Of a stretch of DNA of 64,000 bases, positions 22,923 through 33,085 are shown piece by piece (positions within the stretch are counted from its first letter, which is position 1; each line of letters begins with the position of its first letter). This DNA comes from Cherax quadricarinatus (lineage: Eukaryota > Arthropoda > Malacostraca > Decapoda > Parastacidae): assembly GCF_038502225.1 (NCBI RefSeq), contig NC_091321.1, positions 36,431,048 to 36,495,047 on the forward strand, in the 5' to 3' direction. Below the pieces are notes generated by a model. The model searched no databases. It was not told where the DNA came from and saw nothing but the letters and a program-made list of their open reading frames with translations. The translations under genes and the position numbers were made by a program.

Positions 22923-23585
22923 TTACCTCTCCGCAGGTGGACCATAAGTTGAGAAGCATGGCTCACCAGGTGACTTAGTTGGCTGACGTAGACGTTCTCC
23001 CTCCGGCTGGCACTTCATTCTCCAAGGTTGACGATCTCTGCTCATGCCAGGCTGTTGAAAAGAGAGACGGGACCGCTCGGACAAGGAGCGGTTAGTATCG
23101 AAGGTATCAGCCAACCTGGCTGCCTCCAATGCAGTGGTTAAGTCACGATCCTGCAGAAAGACTCGAACCTCTGGTCCCACAGACTCCAGCAGGTTATCAA
23201 TCAGAATAAGCTGTACCAGCTCCTCAAAGGTAGAGACACCACTTGCTTTATACCAGCTGGTAAAAGCTTTGGTTTGCTGTCTCACAAAGTCCACTAGGGA
23301 TTGACCAAGCTGTCGTCTGCCTAACTTTACATTTACATTTACAGAATGCGAAAACTGCCTCCTTTCTCTTTCCCTATCAAATTCTTCCCTTGCGAATGCT
23401 CTCTGTTCCCTAGTTTGCTCAAGATTGATTTTTGCCAGCTCAAGTGCCAACGACGCTGATTCACCTTGAGACAACCCAGCTGCACTATACTGACCATTTT
23501 GCTCCGTAGGTGTATCATCTTCCTCCTGCGAGAACATAGTAGTTTTTGCCCTAGCTCCCGGAGAGGGAGGAGTCTGATGTGCCAT
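22923..23585 (-). CDS. Element A gag (SCAN-like capsid)
   Basis: The frame of 220 residues has a charged helical segment (LALELAKINLEQTREQRAFA, then REEFDRERERRQ, residues 45-75), then a capsid C-terminal block: LGQSLVDFVRQQTKAFTSWY, VSTFEELVQLILIDNLLESV, EVRVFLQDRDLTTALEAARL. The pattern is that of Gmr1-like gag and the related SCAN domain. The frame is also open for ~35 codons upstream of the ATG at 23585, to the edge of a SINE insertion, so the native start may have been lost to the SINE. The C-terminal end runs into a broken zinc-knuckle region. Confidence 0.8.
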   Translation of the reverse strand: MAHQTPPSPGARAKTTMFSQEEDDTPTEQNGQYSAAGLSQGESASLALELAKINLEQTREQRAFAREEFDRERERRQFSHSVNVNVKLGRRQLGQSLVDFVRQQTKAFTSWYKASGVSTFEELVQLILIDNLLESVGPEVRVFLQDRDLTTALEAARLADTFDTNRSLSERSRLSFQQPGMSRDRQPWRMKCQPEGERLRQPTKSPGEPCFSTYGPPAER

Positions 23586-23690
23586 CTCTTCTTCTATAAG
23601 TTTGTCAGCAATCAGTGAACGCTGTTGCGCAGCTGTGAGAGTGCGTTTGTATTTAATGCCAAAGGAACGAGCAGTTTTCCAACAACGCTG

Positions 23691-23996
23691 TAAGATAAGA
23701 TAAGATAAGATAAGATTTCGTTCGGATTTTTAACCCCGGAGGGTTAGCCACCCAGGATAACCCAAGAAAGTCAGTGCGTCATCGAGGACTGTCTAACTTA
23801 TTTCCATTGGGGTCCTTAATCTTGTCCCCCAGGATGCGACCCACACCAGTCGACTAACACCCAGGTACCTATTTGCTGCTAGGTGAACAGGACAACAGGT
23901 GTAAGGAAATGTGTCGAAATGTTTCCACCCGCCGGGAATCGAACCCGGGCCCTCCGTGTGTGAAGCGGGAGCTTTAACCACCAGGCTACCGGGCCA
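23691..23996 (-). mobile_element. tRNA-derived SINE inserted in element A
   Basis: On the minus strand the head is tRNA-like: A box in TAGCCTGGTGGTTAAAGC (about 23978-23989) and a perfect B box GGTTCGATTCC (23935-23945), the internal RNA polymerase III promoter. A body of ~200 bp follows, including GTTAGTCGACTGGTGTGGGT, then a tail of ATCTT repeats (23691-23716 on the plus strand as AAGAT units). A second, diverged copy lies at 60256-60478. No clear target duplication was found. Confidence 0.9.
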
Positions 23997-24481
23997 CAAT
24001 TTAGGGACAATTTAGGTAGGTTATGCAAACTATATGCCGACACCAGATGTCTGACTCGTCTAGGTGGCATAAGTTATTCGCTATGCACAGTACGATTGCA
24101 GAATACCCCAATGTAACACGTTAATTTGCAGATGCCGCTTAGCTATGCACAGTACGATTTCAGAATACGCATACAAGCAAAGCCGACTGCAAAATTCTCC
24201 ACACCGAACAGGCTAGTAACAACTGACACGCAAAATTTGTAAAGCAATGCCAGACAGCTACACTGTTCTAGAAGATTGACCGTAGCGAAGCGAGCACACC
24301 GAACAAGCTAGTAGCGAGCTGTTGAACGATCACACAATAACAAGGCTGACCATAACAGTAACTGACACGCAAAATTTGTAAAGCGTAGGCAAAGCTAATG
24401 CAATGCCAGACAGCAAGCTGCACAATGTTCCTGCTACGAGCTTCATCCTAAGCTCAACCGTTTCTCTAAGTCCAGCTCCAG
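23997..24481 (-). other. Element A leader, non-coding, with internal duplication
   Basis: This is the region between the primer-binding site and gag. Several blocks occur twice, for example CTATGCACAGTACGAT and ACTGACACGCAAAATTTGTA, indicating local duplication. No gene is visible. Confidence 0.6.
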
Positions 24482-24499
24482 ATTCCGGATAGGCCCCCA
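24482..24499 (-). promoter_or_regulatory. Element A primer-binding site
   Basis: The minus strand reads TGGGGGCCTATCCGGAAT directly after the 5' LTR. This resembles the tRNA-Pro primer-binding site of other LTR elements (TGGGGGCTCGTCCGGGAT). Confidence 0.82.
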
Positions 24500-24922
24500 T
24501 AATACAACCCAGGATTCCAAAGGGCCTGTTATCCCGGGTGTAATGGGAGCAAAATAAACACAGCAGAAAAAATTTAGACTTATATTATCCTTCACCAATT
24601 TAGAACAGCAATATGTACACTATGTACAGTGATAAGAATAGTGCACTCCACGGTAAGCAAGGTAGAAATAGAAGCCACAAGATAGCAGACCGTGCTTCAA
24701 CCAGCTCTAGAATGGGAATGACAAGGGCAGACAGGAGAGTGGTACCCACATAACCTCTGCAATTGCCAAAACCATCTTATTGGCTAGAACCTGGTCACTA
24801 GTTGAACGACGGGGCCCCATCATCAACTCTTAGCAACCTGGCTCGCTGGTTGTGGGAGATAGCCTGTAAATGAGGGTGTGTACATGCGCCGAATAAAGGT
24901 TACGTACTCTTTGCATGCCACA
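24500..24922 (-). repeat. Element A 5' LTR
   Basis: This is the 423-bp LTR, paired with 19068-19493; a 3-bp deletion (CTT within ATCTTCTTATTGG) explains the length difference. Confidence 0.92.
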
Positions 24923-25111
24923 GTGTACACAAGTGAAGCAAACTCTTCCACTCAACCAATCACAGTTGGTGTTCGACTAGGAAGTGTCCTTGGCCCATTC
25001 CTCTTTCTCCTTTACTTCAATGACCTGCCAAATGCATCACAGCTACTCAAACCCATATTATTTGCAGATAACACAACATACGTCTTCTCTCACCCAAACC
25101 CAGTCATACTG
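24923..25111 (+). pseudogene. LINE copy 2, segment 2 (RT palm)
   Basis: The 189 bp between elements A and B continues LINE copy 2 exactly where segment 1 stopped. It encodes TQPITVGVRLGSVLGPFLFL and then ILFADNTTYVFSHPNP. The catalytic box is FADN where copies 1 and 3 have FADD, so the second aspartate is lost. The last five bases TACTG (25107-25111) are the target duplicated by element B. Confidence 0.92.
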
Positions 25112-25944
25112 TGTTATGGGGCTATAGGACCCAACATGTATTTATAAGTAACAGTTATTATAATAATACCTAATTATATTGAATTGATGGGGACTTTGCT
25201 CTAAATGTCAGAAGGACTGATCAACCTTATGACTGAGAGGCAGCTGGGTCAAACCTATTTTTCTCAATATAATAGGTTATACTATAGACGCATAAACACA
25301 CAATTTAAATAAGTAGTTTATAAAGTTGTATTTCTTTTTGTAAAAGGAAAATTAAGAGGTGGTAGAATTGTGGTAACTGGAGAATTGTGCTTGGCAACAG
25401 TCTTTTGTTTTGGTGGGAGGAGCTTAGCCAGGCTCTCTCTCTCTCTCCCTCTCACTGACTCTCTCTCTCTGTGGCTGACCTTCAACCTGGCAGGATCTCT
25501 GGGTCCTTCTCCTATCTTTTGGGGCATCATGTGTGCTCCAGGGGTGAGTTTTTATAATTTAAGTTGTGGCCACCATACCCAGGGTGACTAAAGTGTGTCA
25601 AAACACTGGTTAGCCAGAGTTATGTCAAGAGAGAAGGACAAAAGTTAATAAGGTATACCATGTGGGAGAACAGCTATGCAGTGTGTAGATCGTTGTTTTG
25701 AAAATGTGAGGCTGTAATTGTATATTCTGTACATATCTATTGAGAATACAGTTATATTTTTATAGTAGTAGTTTACATAACCTGTGAAGAGGGCTGGTGA
25801 GAGGGTATCAGAGACACTCAGGATGATCAGCCATGATGTAAGTATTACCCCTAGACAAATAAGGCCATTAAGTAAAAGCTACCCCACACTAGAACATGTA
25901 GTGAGAACCTTACCATCCAAGAAATAAGGGAAACCAACGTAACA
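25112..25944 (+). repeat. Element B 5' LTR
   Basis: This is the 833-bp LTR. A CT-rich run at 25432-25475 and TTAAATAAGTAGTTTATAAA near 25305 may be promoter elements, but I cannot place a start site. Confidence 0.94.
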
Positions 25945-25962
25945 TGGGAGCTTGACCGGGAG
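25945..25962 (+). promoter_or_regulatory. Element B primer-binding site
   Basis: TGGGAGCTTGACCGGGAG directly follows the 5' LTR, related to the site in element C (TGGGGGCCTGACTGGGAG). Confidence 0.75.
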
Positions 25963-26267
25963 AGTTATTTGACTGCTAAAATAACTCAAAACATTCTTGA
26001 ACTATATGTGCTGGTATGGGGTAATAACAGTTGCATGTTTCTGGTAGAAGATTTACCAAGGTGGGTCAGTGGAAGTGTTGTTTTCATATATTAGTTTATA
26101 GGTTGTTTTTCTCCTAAGGTGGGGGAAAGGGAGTAACACATTTTTGTTGTGGTTATGGTAAGTGCTATGTGCATAGTTTACATTCAATTTGTGTTATTTT
26201 ATGTGCCTGTGGGAAAACTTTGTCCACTGATACTGTAAGAGGGAAGCAAGTGTTTAAAGATAAAACT

Positions 26268-26990
26268 ATGTCAGAAGATGAGTCTTCAGATTTTTTAGGC
26301 TTCAGGGAAGAAGGTAATAATTCATCAGTAAACATGCCTGTTAACAGTGAACATGAGGGATCACCTACTCCAGGTGATATGGAAATGGAGAGAATGAGAC
26401 TGAAATTAGCTGTACTAGAGGCTGAAATGAAATTAATGAAAGCTAAGGAGGAAGAACGTCAAAGATTAGGAGGTTCTGAACAAGAGCCTGAGCAGTACTT
26501 TAACATAACTAAAGCTGCAAATTTTGTCCCTAAGTTTACAGAGAGTGACCCAGATAGATATTTTTCTTTTTTTGAGAAGACTGCTTTGGAGCAAGGATGG
26601 CCCAAACAGAAGTGGGCTACCCTAGTTCGCACACAACTTGTGGGTAAAGGATTCCAGAGAGTAGAGACTCTGGAGGGGCAAGATTTTTCTGATTATGATA
26701 AGATTAAAGAGGAAGTATTGCTTGCATACCAAATGATACCTGAGAAATATAGACAAAAGTTCAGGAATCAAAAATTTCAGGATGGGCAGACCTTAACTGA
26801 GTTTGGGAATGAGAAACTGTTCCTTTTTAAGAAATGGGTTTGTTCTAAAGGAGTTAATAAAGACTATAACAAATTAGTAGATCTGATGGTTCATGAGGAA
26901 TTGTACAATACAATCCCTGTTGACCTCAGAGAATATTTGGAGGACAAAAACCCAGATAATCTTTCAGAAGCACTGGATCTAGGTGACTGA
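26268..26990 (+). pseudogene. Element B gag (SCAN-like capsid), closed by an in-frame TGA
   Basis: From ATG 26268 the product has an acidic start, a charged helix (MEMERMRLKLAVLEAEMKLM), FVPKFTESDPDRYFSFFEKT, then EKYRQKFRNQKFQDGQTLTE, FKKWVCSKGV, LVDLMVHEELYNTIPVDLRE and SEALDLGD. This is the Gmr1-like/SCAN-like capsid pattern, co-linear with element C. The TGA at 26988-26990 falls where element C has an Arg codon in GDRFLA, and the same frame continues to 30083. It is most simply a nonsense mutation, though readthrough cannot be excluded from sequence alone. Confidence 0.85.
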
Positions 26991-26993
26991 TTT

Positions 26994-29900
26994 TTGGCTC
27001 GCAGGGAATTGGTAAGTAAAAACAGTCATGCTGCTTCTGAAAATTTCCCCACTCATTCTAAACCTTATTCCAAGTCTTATGGTCATAAAGGTAAGTGGGA
27101 CAAGAATATTCTGGAACAAATGAAGGCTGAGGTGCCCTATAAAATAGAAGGAAAAGGTAAGTCAGCTGGAGTTCAAAGTTTACCTAGACAATCAGATAAT
27201 GTTTCAGGTCCTCGAGTAAACAGTACCAGTCCTACACCAAATGGTAAAAATACCTTTAAGAGTTATGCCTGTTACTACTGTAACAAAACTGGACACACTC
27301 AAAAGTTTTGCTGGTCAAGGCGGCGAGATCAGGAAAGGGAGGAACCACCCCAGAGGACTCTAACTGCAGAGATACATCCAGTTGCCTGCATTAGGTCTTC
27401 AAGGCAAGGTGAGGAGGAGCCTTTGGATCTAGACCCCAGGATGTGTATATTTTCTAGTAGGTCCGCAGTTGGTTTGCAAAAGGATGTAGGCAGAGTTGAG
27501 AACATACTGTCCTTGAGACATGGATGTAGCACCTACTCTTTGCTACGTGCTGGAGTGCTGCCAGTGTCTAAGGATACCTATACTGGGGTAGATATATTGT
27601 TGAAGGGCATTACGGGTTCAACCATAAGGACACCTGTACACAAATTATGGGTAGAATCTGCATACCAAGTTGGCTATCTCCCTGTAGGCGTCTCAGATGA
27701 AATTCCCTTCGAAGGGGTCGACCTCTTATTAGGGAATAATGTTATGGGCCTGTTAGACAGTGAGGAACAACTAGTTTGGGGGAAACCAAGTCCGAAATGT
27801 TGGGAGGAAATGGCTAGGAAAACCCTGCCAGACCTTCTCCCTGATGGTTCCACCATGAGAAGCATGGCTCATGATCATGCTACCAACAGTCTTCATGATA
27901 TTTCTCATGAGGATGGTGAGGGCTTAAGTTTGGTAACTCTGCTTTCTGATGTTGAACTGCAGTCAACTGAAGAAAAGGATGTTCCAGCCAGAGCTGAGCA
28001 TGATTGGAGAATGGATCAGTTAAATAGTGTGAGAGAGGCTGCACCTGCTAGGGTGCAATTAATTTTTGTGCAGGAAAATGTCGCTGTTGCTGAGGAAGAG
28101 ATTTTACAGTTAAATAAGTGTTTTCATTTCAGGGAGGAAACTCTTATAAAGAATTCACCTCTGTTTGCAGTATCGATGGAAGGAGAACAAGGGCTTTGTC
28201 CCCAGGTGGTGATGTCCAAGGTTTCCAGGCATTTCTTCTGGTCTCAGCTGAGGGAGACTGTCAGAGAGTATATTGAGACCTGTCATGTCTTTCAATTTAT
28301 AGGGAAACCTAGTCGAAGTATTAACCCTGTTCCCCTTCAGGCTATTTCAGCACCAGGTGAACTCTTCAGCAAGCTGGTAGTAGATGTACTTGGTCCATTC
28401 CCAAGGACCAAACTGGGAAATGATTATTTACTCACAAATATTTGCTCCACTACCAGGTACCTGGAAGCAGTCCCTCTGCATAAGATAACTGCTCATGTAG
28501 TCTTAAGGGTTTTGATGAAGTTCTTTTTTCATGTTGGTTTTCCACAAGCAGTACAAACAGATCAAGGGCCTAACTTTACTTCAAAGTCTTTTAGAAATGT
28601 TTTGAAGGGACTAAAAGTAGAGCCTCAGTGTTCAACTGTGTATCACTCTCCATCTCAAGGGGAAATAGAGAAATTACATCAAACCCTCAAGACAATGATG
28701 CAAGCCTATGGAATAGACAATACTAACAACTGGGATGAGAGGATCCCTTTCTTTGTATTTGCTGAGTGGGGAAGCACTCTGGAATCTCTGAGCTATTGGC
28801 TTGGGGAGGATGGTGATGCTCCCCCCTCGGAGCTTTTTCTCAGTTTCAGACACTGTTTGGCTCGTATGAGGTGGATGGTACCAGTGAACGTGCTCATTAA
28901 CCAGACCAGGATGATGATGTGGGACCATAATGTGGACCATGATACTCTGGAGGCTGGAGAGGAAGTGCTGATACTGGAGCCAATTCATGTGAAAATCTGT
29001 ATGGCAAGTTGCTGTGAGCTGAACATGTTGTGGGGGAAGTTCCCAGGGGTTAGATATAAAACCCACACCCCTGAGCAGAAAAAGAATGAGTATAATGTAC
29101 ACAGTAACCGGTCAAAGGGTTTGAAGTTGTGTCAAAAATTCAGAGAGACCAATGTTTTAATGGAATGTAAAGGGCTGCAAAACAATAATCTGTATGAAAT
29201 ACCAAAAGCGTATTTAAGAAATAACATGTGTGTAAAAGATTTTGGGAAATGCATGCTTGGGTTTAATGAGAAAAATGTTGGAGAGTTGGCTCAGCCACCT
29301 TGGAACTTTATAAAAGTTTGGGATGTCAGTAATGGGGAAAAATTGAAACTCCATGAGGAAATTGTTAAGGAAACTGAGCCAATTCAACAATTTTTGTGTG
29401 GGAAAAATCTGTATGAAAAATTGGAGATGGAGGAAGAAGTGAAATTCTTCCAACACCAGTTTGTAGTGCTTAGTGAGAGTCAGTGGGCATTCCCATGCTT
29501 CATGGTTCCCAAATTAGATGGCACCCTGGGCATAAACACTGACTACCACAGAGTACGTTTAACAACTAAGGTTTACAGAATTAGAAAGATTGATACTTAT
29601 GCACTAAAAGATGCAAACATTTTAAATAAGCTAAAACATGGAAGATGTGACTTCCATGGTCTGTGTTCAAGCACCATTTTAATGTGTGTAATGCAAATTG
29701 TGTTCATTGTGTGTTTAAAATTTGTGTGTGAGATGGAACGTGATGGTATTTGTGTAAACTTGATGTATCCAACCTGGGTGCAAAGAGATGTCTTTGGTGT
29801 TTGTTGTTGCACTGCGAGAGGTTGCAGAACTGTTACTGTCTATGAACAACCTTCTAAGTTTAAATGTCAACATTTTACCACAGGAAAGAAAATTTTCATT

Positions 29901-30083
29901 TTGGGGCTGGCTATTCAGCATTTGTACATGTCTCAGGATCTCTTCATCCTGTTCCTGTGTATAGTGACTAAAATCAGACTCTTAAAATGGGCTTTGTTCC
30001 TACAGCCTTTTAATTTGGAAGTCAAATATATAAAAGGCTCAGAGAATGTGGTTGCTGATGCCCTCTCTAGATGTTTCATGTAG
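26994..30083 (+). pseudogene. Element B gag end, protease-like, integrase, truncated RT, RNase H in one 1029-codon frame
   Basis: In order: a zinc knuckle CYYCNKTGHTQKFC (C-X2-C-X4-H-X4-C, near residue 93); a protease-like domain with LSLRHGCSTYSLLR, whose DTG triad is lost, and PFEGVDLLLGNNVMG; integrase with a degraded zinc module (ETCHVFQF), VVDVLGPFP, QTDQGPNF and SPSQGEIEKLHQTLK, so D,D,E are present; an integrase C-terminus (LEAGEEVLILEPIH); RT fingers (SESQWAFPCFMVPKLDGTLG, INTDYHRVRLTTKV); then within ~70 residues the RNase H start, and finally LFLQPFNLEVKYIKGSENVV and ADALSR. The RT palm with YxDD is absent. The frame has stayed open over 3 kb. Confidence 0.88.
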
Positions 30084-30970
30084 ATGCATGGTGCGTACTT
30101 TGTACATAGTGTTTGTCTTGTGCTGACCTTGTTGTTTTTGCAGTGGTGAACTTTCAGTGAGCCTGAGTACTCTCTACCAGCCATCTGATTGTGAAGGAGT
30201 GAGACAGAGCCAAAAGTGTGACGAGGGTCAGGGTGTACGTAAATGTGAGTTGAGGCAGTGGTTGACAACCTTCGGTAACATGAGACGTTCAGGAAGGTAT
30301 GTGATGTTGTGTCTTGGTGTGCTCTATATACAAAACGACCCGACGGTTTGCCTTTGTGGTCCCCTGGACCCCTCCATGTTCTATGACAGCCTCCTCTTCA
30401 TAAGTTTGGAGGATCTGTGTGGAGTGGGACCTCGGAAGATGGGCTTGAGTGCCTGACCATGTTAAGGATCGTGAGTGTTGACTGGAAGTCTCACTGTTTG
30501 GTTCGACCACCAAGTGAGAGACACCTTGACATGTTTTGTGAAGTTTCCTGCCTGGTGTACACCTGACTGCTCTGGGTTTGGCTCTACTCTCGTCTCCTGA
30601 TCAGGAAGATGCCACCCTGGAATACCAGTTGCTTGCTGGATTACCGCAGCAGAGGCACAGGCCTGTTGGTGCGGGCTTTCACAGTGGGCATTGTGTGCAA
30701 TTTTTGCATTGTAATGTGTATTGTTTAAAAGCCACTAAAATTGTAAATAGTTACACCCTTGAGTATATGGGTATGGTTAAAATGCTTTTCTAAAAAATTC
30801 TGCAATCTGTTGTAAATAACAGTAAAGTGAAGAGTAGTTATGGTGCTAGGAAATATGTAGCATTTCTAGTAGTCTTGTTTACCGCCTTCAGACTTAAGCA
30901 ATATACTTTTTACTAGCCGTATCCTGAGGGACACGGCTAGCTTTTGTGAGACTTCATCTGGAGGTGGGGG
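30084..30970 (+). other. Element B 3' UTR and polypurine tract
   Basis: Non-coding. It ends with CATCTGGAGGTGGGGG immediately before the 3' LTR, a polypurine tract matching that of element C. Short frames here have no family resemblance. Confidence 0.8.
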
Positions 30971-31803
30971 TGTTATGGGGCTATAGGACCCAACATGTAT
31001 TTATAAGTAACAGTTACTATAATAATACCTAATTATATTGAATTGATGGGGACTTTGCTCTAAATGTCAGAAGGACTGATCAACCTTATGACTGAGAGGC
31101 AGCTGGGTCAAACCTATTTTTCTCAATATAATAGGTTATACTATAGACACATAAACACACAATTTAAATAAGTAGTTTATAAAGTTGTATTTCTTTTTGT
31201 AAAAGTAAAATTAAGAGGTGGTAGAATTGTGGTAACTGGAGAATTGTGTTTGGCAACAGTCTTTTGTTTTGGTGGGAGGAGCTTAGCCAGGCTCTCTCTC
31301 TCTCTCCCTCTCACTGACTCTCTCTCTCTGTGGCTGACCTTCAACCTGGCAGGATCTCTGGGTCCTTCTCCTATCTTTTGGGGCATCATGTGTGCTCCAG
31401 GGGTGAGTTTTTATAATTTAAGTTGTGGCCACCATACCCAGGGTGACTAAAGTGTGTCAAAACACTGGTTAGCCAGAGTTATGTCAAGAGAGAAGGTCAA
31501 AAGTTAATCAGGTATACCATGTGGGAGAACAGCTATGCAGTGTGTAGATCGTTGTTTTGAAAATGTGAGGCTGTAATTGTATATTCTGTACATATCTATT
31601 GAGAATACAGTTATATTTTTATAGTAGTAGTTTACATAACCTGTGAAGAGGGCTGGTGAAAGGGTATCAGAGACACTCAGGATGATCAGCCATGATGTAA
31701 GTATTACCCCTAGACAAATAAGGCCATTAAGTAAAAGCTACCCCACACTAGAACATGTAGTGAGAACCTTACCATCAAAGTAATAAGACATACCAACGTA
31801 ACA
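30971..31803 (+). repeat. Element B 3' LTR
   Basis: 833 bp, same length as the 5' LTR. Five of the ~12 differences cluster in the last 25 bp (31770-31795). Confidence 0.94.
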
Positions 31804-33004
31804 TACTGTCTAACATTGTTAATGCCGAATTGAAGAAAATATTTACCTGGATGATGGCAAATAAGCTTACCCTCAATACTGACAAAACTTATTTCATTCA
31901 GTTTGGAAACAGAGCTGCAAATGTTCCACTTAGCGTATCAACCATCACAGGACTCACAGAGGAAAAATTTCTAGGAATTCACCTTGACAGTAGCCTCGAA
32001 TTCCAGACACACATACAACAAATTTCCAAGAAAATCTCGGAGACAGTAGACATACTTTCAAAGATACGGTACTATGTTCCACAATCAACTCTGCTTGCAC
32101 TATATCACTCACTCATCTACCCTTATCTCACATATGGAATTTGTGCATGGGCATCAACAACATTAAATCACCTTAGACCACTAATAACCCAGCAAAAGGC
32201 TGCAGTCAGAATGATAAATTCCCACTCCTGACAGCATTCTCCACCAATATTCAAAAGTCTGAAACTGCTCACCGTTAAGAATATCCATACTTATGTGCCT
32301 ACTACATACATAGAACACTACACTCAAACATAAACCCTCCACTCAAACTTCTCCTCACCAACCTTAACAGGACACACAACCACAACACATGCCACAGATC
32401 TCTTTTTGATATACCTCGTGTCCATATCACACTGTAAAAACTCTATGCACATAAAGGGCCCCAAAATTTGGAATTCATTACCAGTAAATACTAAAGCAAC
32501 CAGGGCTGAACACCAATTTAAGGCTCTTCTCAAAAACCGCCTACTCACCCTAAACTAAATATTCAATACTCAATATTTACCTTTACCAAAATTATCTCCC
32601 AATTACTTAATTCTTAAAACTTCAAATTTAGACGCCCAAAGTTCATACATTGTCGTATAAATACCTACCCAAATCAATACTGCCTTACTCCCAATTGCAG
32701 CATTCTCATACTGTAAACTACTTTCAACAACTCACAATGTTATATTCCCATAATATAAGTTTAATATTTATTATTGAAATTACTGTAATTAGAGTAAAAT
32801 TACTGTCTACTATAAACAAAAAATGATGTACAACTTAAACAAACTATGATCAATTTCTTTAGTATTAAGTATTCAGTAAGCCATTAAATTGTCTGTCCAT
32901 AATGCCTGGGCATGATGGTGGCTCTCTTTGTACTGCAACTCATTATTGTAATTTCATAATCTCAATGTAATCTTGCAAAGAAATAAAACTTGTTTGTTTT
33001 GTTT
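31804..33004 (+). pseudogene. LINE copy 2, segment 3 (RT C-terminus and 3' UTR)
   Basis: After the TACTG duplication the LINE resumes: IFTWMMANKLTLNTDKTYFI, GLTEEKFLGIHLDSSLEFQT, ILSKIRYYVPQSTLLALYHS, YPYLTYGICAWAST, then a decaying C-terminus and an AT-rich 3' UTR. It ends near 33004 in AAATAAAACTTG followed by TTTG-type repeats, a plausible LINE tail. Together with 17322-19067 and 24923-25111 it makes one LINE of ~3.1 kb spread over 15.7 kb. Confidence 0.9.
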
Positions 33005-33085
33005 GACGATTTGGCATCATAACAAAGTGGGAGGAGCTTATACACAGTCCGGCAGCCAATCAGGAAGAATATGGAACATTTGCTT

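Larger units (their letters stand above)
19068..24922 (-). mobile_element. Element A: complete Gypsy element with integrase before RT (Gmr1-like)
   Basis: LTRs at 19068-19493 and 24500-24922 flank gag, protease, integrase and RT-RNase H read in that order on the minus strand. Flanking target copies are ATGTA (19063-19067) and GTGTA (24923-24927), one mismatch, within LINE copy 2. The LTRs differ by about 8 substitutions and one 3-bp indel by eye, about 2 percent. Integrase is damaged and a SINE is inserted upstream of gag, so this copy is not autonomous, but its RT-RNase H frame is intact. Confidence 0.92.
25112..31803 (+). mobile_element. Element B: complete Gypsy element, integrase before RT, RT palm missing
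   Basis: Two 833-bp LTRs (25112-25944, 30971-31803) run from TGTTATGGGG to CAACGTAACA and are flanked by perfect 5-bp duplications TACTG (25107-25111, 31804-31808). LINE copy 2 resumes after it. By eye the LTRs differ at about 12 of 833 positions. Inside are gag, a long pol frame with integrase before RT-RNase H, and a 0.9-kb 3' UTR. Protease and RT catalytic motifs are missing, so mobilisation must have relied on other copies. Confidence 0.94.

Noticed and set aside
23935..23989. A functional tRNA gene
   Set aside because: A and B boxes are present, but they lie in a longer repeat with a body and ATCTT tail, and a second diverged copy shares the body; this is a SINE head.
26988..26990. Programmed TGA readthrough between gag and pol in element B
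   Set aside because: Elsewhere in the family (element C) the same codon is an Arg codon, and the following base is not the favoured C; a nonsense mutation is simpler. Not fully excluded.
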